Source: JALEFZ01 sp039817415 (GTDB lineage Bacteria; Bacteroidota; Bacteroidia; J057). Taken from it: a stretch of 64,000 bases of DNA. The position numbers and the translations under genes are program-made. The notes under the pieces were generated by a model. It made no database searches. It saw nothing but the letters and a program-made list of their open reading frames with translations, and was not told where the DNA came from. Below are positions 28,166-37,921 of this stretch, piece by piece. The stretch is taken from positions 50,318-114,317 of the forward strand of contig JBCBVV010000018.1 in assembly GCA_039817415.1 (NCBI GenBank), written 5' to 3'. The first letter of the stretch is position 1. Each line of letters begins with the position of its first letter.

Positions 28166-29872
28166 ATGTACGCGTATTTGAGTAAGCAGATGCTGCTTTT
28201 GACCTTCACACTTGTATTATCAGAAGGTTGTTTTTCCCAAGCCACACAATTGATTTTTCCTAATGCCCTCCCTAATTATGCAGGGAAGGGGCTTGCCGTG
28301 TATTTAGATGTATGTGCTGCTGATGGCCTATCAGTGGTAGATATGGGCTATTCAAACCCCATCTCTATTACCAATAATGGAGGCGTTCCCTTTGTCCTTG
28401 ATCCTCCCAATGGAAGTAATGCCATAGACGGATGCCTTCGATTTAGGATAATCCCTTTAGATACTGGCTATCTACATGTTATGATTCAGGCAACAGGGCT
28501 TTCCTCCCTCAATAGTGGCCTTATCCGAGTGGATAGCTTTGCCATTCCTATAACTTCCTATGTCGGAGAGATATTCTATCCCGGCAATACCCCCTCTACC
28601 CTCTCCCAATATCAAGCTTGGGCAGATACCCTAAACGATAAATGGGAAGGGAGGATCGCTAAAACCTGCCATGACAGTGTCCCCTCCTCCTTCGATCCCG
28701 TTTACGGAGAATTGGTATTTGATCCTACTACTTATGTAGGTGAAATACAGAATCTAGAAGTCCTAGAAGAAGATACAATAGCGAGCTATCCTTATCAGGC
28801 TGTCGTTACCTTTCAAATGGTCAATATCAAAGAGCCGCCTTTCGCTGGGGTAAAGGGAGAACATCACACTTCAGGAAGCTATATCATCAGTTCGCCACAG
28901 GTCCTCCAAGATAGCGCCCCTATGCCATTTTCCCTCATTCCAACTAACAATCAACGTTTTACAGAATTTACAGGTGACCCTCAAAGTAGAAATGGGCTAT
29001 TGTTCCATTTTTCTCAGCCCGCCTCACAGTTTGGAATGTGGATAGGGGATGTGGAAAGCAATCCTCTCTTGACACCAGCTGAAGTCATCCTTTTTCATGG
29101 TGATGTAGAGCTTAAAAGAGATACTATTCCTACACAATCCAGCCTAATCCAGCAATCCAACAGCCCCTTCAACTGTGGCAGCTATCCGGGATGCGGAAAT
29201 CAAGGGACTTTATGGATGGAGTTTTACGGGGCTAAGGTTACTGATCTACTTTTAGTCGTGGGAGATGACAATTCATCCGGTTTTTGGGGATATGGAGGAA
29301 CCGAACATTTGAGTTTTACGGGCGCTACCATGGGAGGGCATTGCCTGATAGAACCGGCTGAGACAAGATTTATGTCCTTAGAATTGATATATGAAGGCAA
29401 ACAAGCCCTTCTCAGATGGGAGAATCAATCACCATCTACAAAGTATTCCTATGTAGAATTGGCTGGAGAAGGGTTTTCTTTTCAAAAAATAGGAAAGCTT
29501 GTGCATAAGGGAATGATTTCCCGTTTCCTCCTTCCCGCTGGTGTTGAGGGGAAGAAGTACGCCAGAATACGTGAAATTGGACAAGAGGGAGAATCTTTTC
29601 TATCTGAATGGCTGGAAATAAACCTGAGGTCTGAGGAAAGGATTCGCCTAATCTTGGATAAAGGGATGCTACATATCCTCCTACCAAAAGAACTATCTCT
29701 TCCTCACCAAATAGAATGGATTGATATACAAGGGAGAACAATTAAACAAGCGCTCTTAAACCCCAAAAGGGAACAGGACTTTGATATAAGCCTACTCCCT
29801 TTTGGTTTGTATATCATCAGGATCAAAGGACCTGAACGGAATCACCACATAAAATGGCTGTATCAACCTTAA
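28166..29872 (+). CDS. large secreted protein with T9SS-type C-terminal sorting domain
   Basis: A 568-residue protein with a signal peptide (about 1-25, ending EGCFSQ). The first 130 residues look like a cohesin- or Ig-like beta-sandwich (LAVYLDVCAADGLSVVDMGYSN...GCLRFRIIPLDTGYLHVMIQATG). Residues about 200-390 resemble a choice-of-anchor lectin-like domain (FAGVKGEHHTSGSYIISSP, VVGDDNSSGFWGYGGTEHLSF). The end (IEWIDIQGRTIKQ...LLPFGLYIIRI) is a type A T9SS signal. It is likely a surface adhesin or carbohydrate-binding protein (inference). Its stop overlaps the end of the convergent symporter gene by 4 bases. Confidence 0.75.
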   Translation: MYAYLSKQMLLLTFTLVLSEGCFSQATQLIFPNALPNYAGKGLAVYLDVCAADGLSVVDMGYSNPISITNNGGVPFVLDPPNGSNAIDGCLRFRIIPLDTGYLHVMIQATGLSSLNSGLIRVDSFAIPITSYVGEIFYPGNTPSTLSQYQAWADTLNDKWEGRIAKTCHDSVPSSFDPVYGELVFDPTTYVGEIQNLEVLEEDTIASYPYQAVVTFQMVNIKEPPFAGVKGEHHTSGSYIISSPQVLQDSAPMPFSLIPTNNQRFTEFTGDPQSRNGLLFHFSQPASQFGMWIGDVESNPLLTPAEVILFHGDVELKRDTIPTQSSLIQQSNSPFNCGSYPGCGNQGTLWMEFYGAKVTDLLLVVGDDNSSGFWGYGGTEHLSFTGATMGGHCLIEPAETRFMSLELIYEGKQALLRWENQSPSTKYSYVELAGEGFSFQKIGKLVHKGMISRFLLPAGVEGKKYARIREIGQEGESFLSEWLEINLRSEERIRLILDKGMLHILLPKELSLPHQIEWIDIQGRTIKQALLNPKREQDFDISLLPFGLYIIRIKGPERNHHIKWLYQP

Positions 29873-31653
29873 AAGATGGTATCCTTAGGCCAAATTCGAG
29901 ATAATACAAAGCCCATTAAGGAAGATAGAATGGTCAGGCCAAGGGCGAGTTGCCATTTGCCATAAATCCAATATCCAGTGGCAAATAAGGCGGAGTACAC
30001 ACAAATGCACCCTACAATTACGGCCAACATCCCTTGAGGAACGATCCACTTTTGTGCATCGGACTGGATCATCACACCATCTTCATGGGCATCTCGTACC
30101 ACCTTTTCCCAACCCGGACCTCCAGGCTGCGTTCTGATGAAAAAGTCTCTCAACGTTTTCTTGGATTCCGGCTTGGTGAGGAAGGTAACCCCAACCCAAA
30201 TGATGGTAGTCAGGGCAACTATCAAGGGGAATTTTCCCCAATCTGGCATACTTTCAGGGTATACTCCTCCAAATTCAATGGTCAAAGAGATGATACCGGA
30301 TGAAAACATAGCCGCAATTTCGCTCCATGCATTGATTCTCCACCAGAACCATCGCAGGATAAAGACCAAGCCTGTTCCTGCACCAAACATCAGGATAATA
30401 TTGAAGAGCTGAGTCGCATCCTGCAAGAAGAAGGCCATAACAGCTGATAGTCCCATTAACACTACTGTGATTAGCCTCCCTGCATTGACCATTTCCTTAT
30501 CATTAGCCTCCGGACGGATTAATCTTTTGTAAAAGTCATTGACCAAATAGGAAGCTCCCCAATTCAGGTGGGTAGAAATCGTAGACATGAAGGCAGCTAT
30601 CAAGGAAGTCAATACAATACCTAGTAAACCTGTCGGTAAGAAGGTCAACATGGCGGGGTACCCAAGGTCATGTCCAAGCTTATCGTCAGATACGTTGGGG
30701 AAGGCTTCTTGTATACTGGCTAAGTCAGGAAAGACAACTAAAGAGGCAAGAGCTACTACAATCCAGGGCCATGGACGGAAGGCATAATGGGCAATATTGA
30801 AGAAGAAGGTTGCACTCAAAGCATGGTTTTCATCTTTGGCTGCCAACATTCTTTGCGCGACATAACCACCCCCGCCAGGTTCCGCTCCAGGGTACCAAGA
30901 AGACCACCATTGAACTGCCAGAGGAATGATAAATAGCGGAATAAAGGCCTCGGGATCCGTAAAGTCAGGAAGAATATTCAATTTGTCTTGTACATTCTCA
31001 TGGGTCAACAGATTACTCAGCCCCCCTACATCAGGGTGATTGACCGATACCACCGCAGCACCAACAGCCCCTACCATCGCAACCACAAAAAGGATCATAT
31101 CTGTGTAGATCACACCCGTCAAGCCTCCCAATGAGCTAAAAATAACCGTAATCACCGCAGCAATACCAATGGTTTCAATGGGGGAAAGGCCTAGCATCAC
31201 CTCACCTATTTTAATAGCAGCCAGACAAACACCAGCCATGGCCATTACATTGAAAAACAAACCTAAATAGACAGATCGAAAGCCTCGTAGGAAGGTAGCG
31301 GGCGCTCCTCCATACCGTAGCTCGTAAAATTCAAGGTCTGTATTGACAGCGGATCTTCGCCATAATCTAGCATAGATAAATACCGTTACAAGACCCGTTA
31401 ACAAAAACGCCCACCATACCCAGTTTCCTGAGATTCCATTTTGCCTCACTAAGTCTGTAACCAAGTTGGGTGTGTCGGTGGAAAAAGTTGTCGCCACCAT
31501 GGACATCCCCAGCATCCACCAGGACATATTTCGGCCTGACAAAAAGTATTCTTCGCTACTCTTGCCAGCTCTCCGACTGGTCCAAATCCCTATGCCCATC
31601 GTAATGGTAAGGAAGGTAGCAATAATGCCCCAATCGAGTGTTGAAATGCTCAT
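29869..31653 (-). CDS. sodium/solute symporter (SSS family)
   Basis: A 594-residue inner-membrane protein with about 13-14 transmembrane helices. Family signatures include the N-terminal YFLSGRNMSWWMLGMSMVATTFSTDTPN (TM1-TM2, sodium-site region), the GGLTGVIYTDMILF motif in TM5 and AFMSTISTHLNWGASYLVND later. It couples sodium entry to uptake of a solute that cannot be read from sequence; the closest Bacteroidota relatives are usually annotated as Na+:solute symporters. Divergent from the DUF3291 gene. Confidence 0.9.
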   Translation of the reverse strand: MSISTLDWGIIATFLTITMGIGIWTSRRAGKSSEEYFLSGRNMSWWMLGMSMVATTFSTDTPNLVTDLVRQNGISGNWVWWAFLLTGLVTVFIYARLWRRSAVNTDLEFYELRYGGAPATFLRGFRSVYLGLFFNVMAMAGVCLAAIKIGEVMLGLSPIETIGIAAVITVIFSSLGGLTGVIYTDMILFVVAMVGAVGAAVVSVNHPDVGGLSNLLTHENVQDKLNILPDFTDPEAFIPLFIIPLAVQWWSSWYPGAEPGGGGYVAQRMLAAKDENHALSATFFFNIAHYAFRPWPWIVVALASLVVFPDLASIQEAFPNVSDDKLGHDLGYPAMLTFLPTGLLGIVLTSLIAAFMSTISTHLNWGASYLVNDFYKRLIRPEANDKEMVNAGRLITVVLMGLSAVMAFFLQDATQLFNIILMFGAGTGLVFILRWFWWRINAWSEIAAMFSSGIISLTIEFGGVYPESMPDWGKFPLIVALTTIIWVGVTFLTKPESKKTLRDFFIRTQPGGPGWEKVVRDAHEDGVMIQSDAQKWIVPQGMLAVIVGCICVYSALFATGYWIYGKWQLALGLTILSSLMGFVLSRIWPKDTIF

Positions 31654-31701
31654 ATGAATATTGTTGCGTATGTTCTAACTTTAAACATAAACATTTTCCT
31701 G

Positions 31702-32148
31702 ATGAATCCATCTACCCACCAGCTCGCACAACTAAATATTGCTGAGTTAAAATATGATATCGAAGGTCCTGAAATGGCAGATTTTGTGGCGAGGATCGAT
31801 GAGATCAATCAGTTAGGGGCTGAGCAGCCAGGATTTATCTGGAGAATGACAGAGGATGTTGAAGGTATTTTCGATCCAGAAAAATTCATTTTCAATATGA
31901 CCGTCTGGGAAGATGTAGCCTCCCTCATGAAGTTCACCTTCGAAACAGCCCATGTCGAAGTCATGCGGCAACGAAAAAAATGGTTCGACAAAATGAAGTC
32001 ATCCCACTTTGTCATGTGGTGGGTTCCCAAAGGCCATCTCCCTAGCCTAAAAGAAGGGAAAGAGATGCTAGACAAATTAGAACGAGAAGGACCCTCAGAA
32101 GAAGTATTTACCTTCTCCAGTTTAAAAAAAATGCAGAAACAAGAATGA
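31702..32148 (+). CDS. DUF3291-family protein
   Basis: A 148-residue protein starting at the ATG at 31702 (MNPSTHQLAQLNI); an upstream ATG at 31654 abuts the start of the divergent symporter gene and adds a non-conserved tail. DUF3291 hallmarks: HQLAQLNIAELKYD, PGFIWRM, FNMTVWEDVASLMKFTF and VMWWVPKGHLPSLKEG. The fold is a dimeric alpha/beta barrel-like domain related to monooxygenases such as ABM; the function is unknown. Cytoplasmic. Confidence 0.85.
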   Translation: MNPSTHQLAQLNIAELKYDIEGPEMADFVARIDEINQLGAEQPGFIWRMTEDVEGIFDPEKFIFNMTVWEDVASLMKFTFETAHVEVMRQRKKWFDKMKSSHFVMWWVPKGHLPSLKEGKEMLDKLEREGPSEEVFTFSSLKKMQKQE

Positions 32149-32278
32149 GATGCTTAAAGTGGGTGTAATTATCCTCTTTATTTCGTCTTTCACCAAAGGC
32201 CTGGAATCAGGTATAGCAGAAAAATCATATCTTGTCCAGCCGCCATCTGACACCTGTTGAACGCTGAAAAATCGTCCC

Positions 32279-34627
32279 ATGCCCCGTAATCATCCGCTCG
32301 CAGCACTGATCTGGTGCGTCATCATGTTTTCTGTACAATTCAATGTAGGAGCCAACATTGAAGAGAAACGCGCTAAAGCATTAGATGACTCTCTTTCGCC
32401 TTCCGAAAGAATAAGCTTACTAAAGGAACTTACCTTTGATTTCAAACCGCTTTCTTCTGACTCGGTTGCCAAATATTCCTACCTCCTGAAGGAACTTGCC
32501 GAGAAACAAAATGATCCCCTTTCCCTTTCATTTGCCTATAGACAATTAGGCTGGGCAGAAGGAATCATGCAACAGGACATTCCCAAACTCCTACAATTCG
32601 GGCAACAAGCCTTACAATTGGCTGAACAGGAAGGAGATGAGGTAGCCATTGCCGAATCTGGCTTGAGGATGATCACAGGCTATTTGGCTACCCAGAATGT
32701 GGCAAAGGCACAGGAGTTTATTCAAATGGGAAAGGATGTAGGCAAAAAGAATAATCTTCCAACCTTGGTTTATGAGGCCTTGAACTTTGAAGCCTACTTG
32801 ACCTTGCTGAGCGATCCCATGAACAGTTTGGAGATTCGAAAGGAAGCCCTTCAATTAGCCGTCGAGATGAACGACAGCATACGGATGGGCAATACGCTCT
32901 CCCAGATATCCAACATTCTGAAGTTCCAAAAAGATAGTACTGCCTTGGCCTCCTTTCAGCGTACTAAGGAAATTTTTGATAGGCTACATGCCCCCCTATT
33001 TGAAAGCATGTTCCTCTTTTATTTCGCCGAGTACAACGGTGATCTGGGCTATAGTGATTCTTTGCTCACCTACAGCCTAAAGGCGATCGAATTGGCAGAA
33101 AAATCCAATAATGTACAAGCCAAACGCGTCGTAACAGCCCTACTGTATACCTACTATTCCACTCGAGGTGAGTTTGAGGCTTCTCTTCCTTATGCCCGTA
33201 AGGCACTTGCCATGGAACAGCAAAAACCTACCATCAACTATGTATCAGCCTTTCTTGATATCGCTAGAAATATGGCGGGCTTAGGAAAAAGCGATTCCGC
33301 TGAATATTACTACCAAGGAGCATTGGCAGGCACCAAAATGCTCCCTTTTCCAAGAGTAGAAATTCTGGCCAGAACCTATTATGGAGAATTCCTGGCGCAA
33401 GAAGGGAAGTTAGAAGCGGCCTTAGAACAGCTAAGAACAGCAGAATCGATTGGTAAGGACAAGGAAGAAGCAGCAGTAAGAGACCTACTCCTGACGGTAT
33501 TGGCGAAGGTGGAATTCGATTTGAAGAATTTTAACGAAGCAAAAAAATATTACCAAGAAGCCATCGATCTAGGGAATACAGAAAATGAAGCTGACCTACT
33601 TTCCCTTTGTTATCAAGGCATGGCTTCCTGTGATTCCGCCATGGGAGACTGGCAGAGCGCGTACAAAAATAAGTTGCTTCACTTCGAATGGAGCGACTCT
33701 TTGGTGAACAGGCAATTTTCCGATCAGGTAGCCGAACTTGAGACTCAGTATGAAACCGCCTTGAAGGAAGCTCAAATCATTGAGTTGGAAAAACAGAAGG
33801 AGATCGATCGTAACCGATTCAATTTCATCCTAGGAATCGCTATTCTTTTGGCACTAACGGGATTGGTTGTCGGCATTCTAAGTCTACGCCTTAGAAATCA
33901 AAATATTCAGATTAACGAGCAAAAGAATGAACTATCTGAGCTCAATCAGACAAAGGATCAGTTATTTGGGATGATTGCCCATGACTTGCGGGGGCCAATT
34001 ACCGGCTTTCAATCAGCAGGAAAAATCTTCGACCATTATTTACAAAAGGAAGATTACGACAAGCTTTCTTCAATCAGTCAGCGGATCAATACTCAATCTT
34101 TCCAACTCCGACAGCTGTTGGACAATCTCTTAAACTGGTCTCTTCAGCAATTAGGTAGGTACCAAAGCCCTTTCGAGGAGGTCCAAATTGAGTCCCTTGG
34201 GCAGGAAATCATGAACAGGTATTCCCCCTCGGCAGAGGCTAAGAACAATCAGTTGGAATTGGATGTTTCTCCTGATCTCAAATGGACAGGAGATAAAAAC
34301 GGACTTTCTGTGATTCTGAATAACCTGATTGGCAATTCTATTAAGTTTACAGAGAATGGCCAAATCAAGCTCCATGCGGGGCTGGAAGGGAATAAGATCC
34401 AACTCATACTTTCAGATACAGGCCAAGGAATGAGCCAGGAATTAGCCGAGTCCCTTTTCAGCCAGGCACATACGACAAGCACCAAAGGGACAGCAGGAGA
34501 AAAAGGTACGGGATTGGGTACGGAAATCGTTAGACAGTTAGTAGACAGGCTCAATGGCGAAATTTCTGTATCTTCTCAACCAGGTCAAGGAACAGAGGTA
34601 AAGATCCTATTACCTTCTCCTTCATGA
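32279..34627 (+). CDS. TPR-containing sensor histidine kinase
   Basis: A 782-residue two-component kinase. A signal-anchor (about residues 7-25) is followed by a helical periplasmic region with repeated TPR-like units (about 40-490), a short coiled coil, a transmembrane helix (about 514-536), a HisKA dimerisation domain with the phosphorylated His568 in MIAHDLRGP, and a HATPase_c domain with NNLIGNSIKFTENG (N box), LSDTGQGM (G1) and GEKGTGLGTEIV (G2). It senses an unknown signal in the periplasm. The response regulator gene at 34709 follows after 81 bases and is the likely partner. Confidence 0.92.
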   Translation: MPRNHPLAALIWCVIMFSVQFNVGANIEEKRAKALDDSLSPSERISLLKELTFDFKPLSSDSVAKYSYLLKELAEKQNDPLSLSFAYRQLGWAEGIMQQDIPKLLQFGQQALQLAEQEGDEVAIAESGLRMITGYLATQNVAKAQEFIQMGKDVGKKNNLPTLVYEALNFEAYLTLLSDPMNSLEIRKEALQLAVEMNDSIRMGNTLSQISNILKFQKDSTALASFQRTKEIFDRLHAPLFESMFLFYFAEYNGDLGYSDSLLTYSLKAIELAEKSNNVQAKRVVTALLYTYYSTRGEFEASLPYARKALAMEQQKPTINYVSAFLDIARNMAGLGKSDSAEYYYQGALAGTKMLPFPRVEILARTYYGEFLAQEGKLEAALEQLRTAESIGKDKEEAAVRDLLLTVLAKVEFDLKNFNEAKKYYQEAIDLGNTENEADLLSLCYQGMASCDSAMGDWQSAYKNKLLHFEWSDSLVNRQFSDQVAELETQYETALKEAQIIELEKQKEIDRNRFNFILGIAILLALTGLVVGILSLRLRNQNIQINEQKNELSELNQTKDQLFGMIAHDLRGPITGFQSAGKIFDHYLQKEDYDKLSSISQRINTQSFQLRQLLDNLLNWSLQQLGRYQSPFEEVQIESLGQEIMNRYSPSAEAKNNQLELDVSPDLKWTGDKNGLSVILNNLIGNSIKFTENGQIKLHAGLEGNKIQLILSDTGQGMSQELAESLFSQAHTTSTKGTAGEKGTGLGTEIVRQLVDRLNGEISVSSQPGQGTEVKILLPSPS

Positions 34628-34708
34628 TCTTAGGGAAAGGCAACCTCCACCTTTAAAAACGAGTAATACAAGCAGCAGACTCTTTCATTTTCCCGATAAC
34701 AAACTTTA

Positions 34709-35461
34709 ATGACAGCTTCTGATAACGTAAGGGTATTTGCCGTAGAAGATGATTTTTTCCATCAGGAGAACCTTAAAATCACCCTTGACGAGCTTGGTTA
34801 TGATTTGATTGGCCTTGAGCCCAAGGCTGAGAACGTTCTACCCATGGTTCAAAAATCCAAACCGGATGTCGTCTTACTGGACATTAACCTAGCGGGAGAA
34901 AAAAATGGAATCGAGCTAGGCCATGAAATCAACAGGAAGCTACCCACGCCCATCATTTACATCACTTCCTTTACAGACTCTTCCACTTTCAAGAAAGCAA
35001 GCAAGACACATCCATACGCCTATTTGAATAAGCCCGTTGAATCCATGGCTTTGCAATCCAGCATAGAGCTTGCCCTTCAGCATACCGCACAAGAGGAGGA
35101 AGAGGAATCAGCCAAAGGATGGGAAACAGACATATTTTTCAGGAATTGTTTCTTCGTCAAGATTGGGCCCAAACTCGTCAAAATCAAACCAGAAGATGTT
35201 CTCTACATCGAGGTATCGGGCAATCGCTATTGCCAAGTGGTAACAGCTGGACGAAAGGCCCATGTCCGTGCTACCCTTAATGACATTCAGAAGAGATTAG
35301 CTCCTTCTCCCTTCGTCCGCGTACATCGATCCTTCCTCATCAATCCAATTCATCTCGAAGCCATTCATGAACCCAACCAAACACTCTTGATAGGTGAAGC
35401 CGAAATTCCCCTAGGTAAGACATATCGAGAAGGATTTATGAATTTTATTACTAGGCTTTAA
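34709..35461 (+). CDS. LytTR-family response regulator
   Basis: A 250-residue protein: a receiver domain (1-125) with acidic pocket EDD at 14-16, phospho-acceptor Asp58 (VVLLDINLAG), the conserved Ser/Thr near 86 (YITSFTD) and Lys in LNKPVE; then a linker and a LytTR DNA-binding domain (about 148-248: VKIKPEDVLYIEVSGNRYCQV, VRVHRSFLINPIHLEAI, IPLGKTYREGF). It is most likely phosphorylated by the kinase encoded just upstream. Three 21-bp direct repeats in the next intergenic region are a candidate target. Confidence 0.93.
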   Translation: MTASDNVRVFAVEDDFFHQENLKITLDELGYDLIGLEPKAENVLPMVQKSKPDVVLLDINLAGEKNGIELGHEINRKLPTPIIYITSFTDSSTFKKASKTHPYAYLNKPVESMALQSSIELALQHTAQEEEEESAKGWETDIFFRNCFFVKIGPKLVKIKPEDVLYIEVSGNRYCQVVTAGRKAHVRATLNDIQKRLAPSPFVRVHRSFLINPIHLEAIHEPNQTLLIGEAEIPLGKTYREGFMNFITRL

Positions 35462-35577
35462 GGAATCTACTACGTTATATATCTCCACATTATATCCTTG
35501 ATTTTCAAGGGTCTGTGCCATATTTTTTCTAATCAAATAGTAAAAAGAGGGACCATCTCCCCACTTTTCTCAAAAAC

Positions 35578-35640
35578 TTTCAGTGACAACTTGTTAACCT
35601 TTGGTGACAAAAAACAACCCTTTACTGACAGTTATAAAAT
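35578..35640 (+). promoter_or_regulatory. three 21-bp direct repeats, candidate LytTR operator
   Basis: TGACA occurs at 35584, 35605 and 35626, exactly 21 bp apart, each preceded by a CTTT-type stretch (CTTTCAGTGACAA, CTTTGGTGACAA, CTTTACTGACAG). LytTR regulators bind short direct repeats on the same helix face with about 21-bp periodicity. The array lies between the LytTR gene and the ATG of the beta-helix lipoprotein gene, about 93-155 bases before it. Confidence 0.55.
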
Positions 35641-35732
35641 AGGTGTTTGAATTCCTAACATTTTGGGAATGGTTTCTTCCAGCAGGAATGAGAACCCCTA
35701 AACAAATACAGTTACAAATTAACGAGAAAATC

Positions 35733-37802
35733 ATGAGTAGAATTCGCACAGTTTATGTAATGGTTGCCTTGATCATGGCCTCTCTTCTTTCTTCATGTAG
35801 CCTTATCAATGGCGGAGAAATGGTCGATCCGGACGACAACGAAGAAGCCCTGAAAAAAATGGCGGGAGTGTGGTACCGCGTGAAGTCTAACAACCCAGCA
35901 AATGACGGAATGCAATTGACGGTAGTAGGAGACCAAGGTACCATTACAGACTTTCCTAGAGGAGGATTTAACGTAGGGGATGTCAAGTGGAGAGATCTAT
36001 TGACTACCGGAGACAACAGCTTTGATTACTTCGAATTGGGATCAGACGGCCAATACTACGAAGCCAGCATGAGAATAGATGGCGATACCACTTTTATTAC
36101 AATTGTATCCTCCGGTGCAGGTAACATTCAGAAGTGGGTAAAAGAAGCTTCTTATACTGAGCCTGATCCTAATGCAGAAACGATCACACTTGATTGTAAT
36201 GGATTTGATGTGGAGAGAGTCTTGGAGAATGGCCCTCAGGAAGTGGACTACATTGTCCCTAATGGATGTGTATTGGATGTTACGGGGAAACTGACCATTC
36301 AACCAGGTACCGTAATTGCCTTTGAAGAAAACGCTGGTGTAGGAGTATACGACGGTGGTAGTATCAATGCCGTAGGTACAGTAGATCAGGAAATCGTCCT
36401 GAAAGGAATGGAATCTGTGAAGGGATATTGGAGAGGAATCCATATTGAAACCAATTCCATCAACAATGTATTTGACTACGTGAATGTATCAGACGCAGGT
36501 AGCAACTATGTGTACTGCTGTAATGCTGTAGCTTCTGTATTCCTGAAAGGTGGAAAAATGAAGGTAGACAATAGCCAGATCGCCAACGGTGGTGGACTAG
36601 GATTCTTTGCCAATGCATCTGCCACGATTGAGTCTTTTACCAATAACACCATCACTACACATGAAGAGTACCCAATTGAAATGCCAATGGCTCTTACTAG
36701 TAATCTTGATGGATCAGGTTCTGACTTCTCCGGAAATGAAAAAGACTTCGTATTTATCACTGATTCTGATGTAAATGATGAAACGGTTGTCCCTGCCCTA
36801 AATGTACCTTATCTACTTGAAGGTAATGTTCTGGATGTAAAAGAAGCCCTGACCTTGGAGGCAGGTGTAGAGATTGCAGTAGAAGAAAATGGTGGTATCG
36901 GAGTATTTGACGGAGGTTCCTTCAAAACAACAGGTACATCTTCAAACCCAGTTATCATCCGTGGTAAGGAAGCCAGCAAGGGCTATTGGAGAGGAATTCA
37001 TATTGAAACCAATTCTTCTAACAACTCCATCGACTACGCTCAGATCTCAGATGCAGGTAGTGATTATGTTTACTGCTGTAACACGATAGGATCTCTTTAC
37101 CTTAAGGATGGAAAATGTTCTATCACCAATACGACTATCTCCAACGGTGATTCATATGGTATCGCAACGACCAAGGACTTCTCCTTTGCAGAGTTCTCTA
37201 ATAACACGATTACGACTCATAAACAGAACCCTGCCTACGTAACATTGACACAGGCAGCTGGCTTGAGTGGTTTGACTTCAGACTTTACTGGAAACGACAA
37301 AGATCAGGTTCTTTTGTACCGCAATCAGACCTCCGAAGCTGTAACGCTAGAAGAAACAAATGTACCTTTCAGAGCAGACAACAACGTAGTCTTGGATGTA
37401 ACGGAGGCATTAACGATTAAGGCGGGTGTAACACTTGAGTTCTCTGCTTCCGCAGGTTTGGGAATCTACGACAATGGATCTCTAAAAGCAGAAGGTACAG
37501 CTAGCAAGCGTGTTAAATTCATCGGAGCCGAAGCTACATCTGGATACTGGAGAGGAATTCATACTGAAACCAACTCCTCCAACAATGTGCTTGACTATGT
37601 TGAAATCAGAAATGCAGGAGGAAACTATATTTACTGCTGTAACAACATAGCTAACTTGTTCCTGAGAAGTGGTACTATGACCCTGACAAACAGCATTATC
37701 TCTGGTAGTGATGCATGTGGGGTATTCGTCAGATCAGGTGCTACCCTAACCGAGAGTAACAATACATTTTCAGATAACGCGACAGGAAATATTTGTAACT
37801 AA
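35733..37802 (+). CDS. lipoprotein with three tandem beta-helix-like repeats
   Basis: The ATG at 35733 gives 689 residues with a lipoprotein signal ending LLSSC; the frame is open to 35643 but the signal fixes the start. Residues about 30-140 form a lipocalin-like or similar domain (MAGVWYRVKSNNPANDGMQL). The rest consists of three copies of a unit of about 187 residues, with anchors GYWRGIH at residues 231, 417 and 604, each followed by ETNSxNN, and a Cys pair (YVYCCN / YIYCCN) some 30 residues later. The spacing and short hydrophobic/Asn-rich turns indicate a right-handed parallel beta-helix. Probably exposed at the outer membrane; function unknown. A hairpin follows. Confidence 0.8.
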   Translation: MSRIRTVYVMVALIMASLLSSCSLINGGEMVDPDDNEEALKKMAGVWYRVKSNNPANDGMQLTVVGDQGTITDFPRGGFNVGDVKWRDLLTTGDNSFDYFELGSDGQYYEASMRIDGDTTFITIVSSGAGNIQKWVKEASYTEPDPNAETITLDCNGFDVERVLENGPQEVDYIVPNGCVLDVTGKLTIQPGTVIAFEENAGVGVYDGGSINAVGTVDQEIVLKGMESVKGYWRGIHIETNSINNVFDYVNVSDAGSNYVYCCNAVASVFLKGGKMKVDNSQIANGGGLGFFANASATIESFTNNTITTHEEYPIEMPMALTSNLDGSGSDFSGNEKDFVFITDSDVNDETVVPALNVPYLLEGNVLDVKEALTLEAGVEIAVEENGGIGVFDGGSFKTTGTSSNPVIIRGKEASKGYWRGIHIETNSSNNSIDYAQISDAGSDYVYCCNTIGSLYLKDGKCSITNTTISNGDSYGIATTKDFSFAEFSNNTITTHKQNPAYVTLTQAAGLSGLTSDFTGNDKDQVLLYRNQTSEAVTLEETNVPFRADNNVVLDVTEALTIKAGVTLEFSASAGLGIYDNGSLKAEGTASKRVKFIGAEATSGYWRGIHTETNSSNNVLDYVEIRNAGGNYIYCCNNIANLFLRSGTMTLTNSIISGSDACGVFVRSGATLTESNNTFSDNATGNICN
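36220..37800 (+). repeat. three tandem repeats of about 560 bases inside the beta-helix lipoprotein gene
   Basis: The DNA encoding GYWRGIH occurs at 36423, 36981 and 37542 (intervals 558 and 561 bases). The units share stretches such as the ETNS coding region and the Tyr-Cys-Cys-Asn block but differ in synonymous positions, so they are old duplications under protein-level selection. Confidence 0.7.
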
Positions 37803-37841
37803 TTTCCCGCTGAAGATTCGTTCACAGCATTACCTAAGTGT

Positions 37842-37869
37842 CGGGGGCTGTCCTTTTCGGGGCAGCCCC
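37842..37869 (+). terminator. GC-rich hairpin after the beta-helix lipoprotein gene
   Basis: A 7-bp perfect stem (GGGGCTG / CAGCCCC) extends inward through TCC/GGG, with no T-run after it on the plus strand. It may still stop transcription or protect the 3' end. Confidence 0.4.
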
Positions 37870-37921
37870 TCGGCCATTTTAGGAAAATGGTTATATTCCT
37901 TAATCACCTAACGAATGGATT

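Noticed and set aside
35578..35640. 21-bp repeats as a CRISPR-like array
   Set aside because: Only about 12 bases of each unit are similar and there are no spacers of constant length between long identical repeats.
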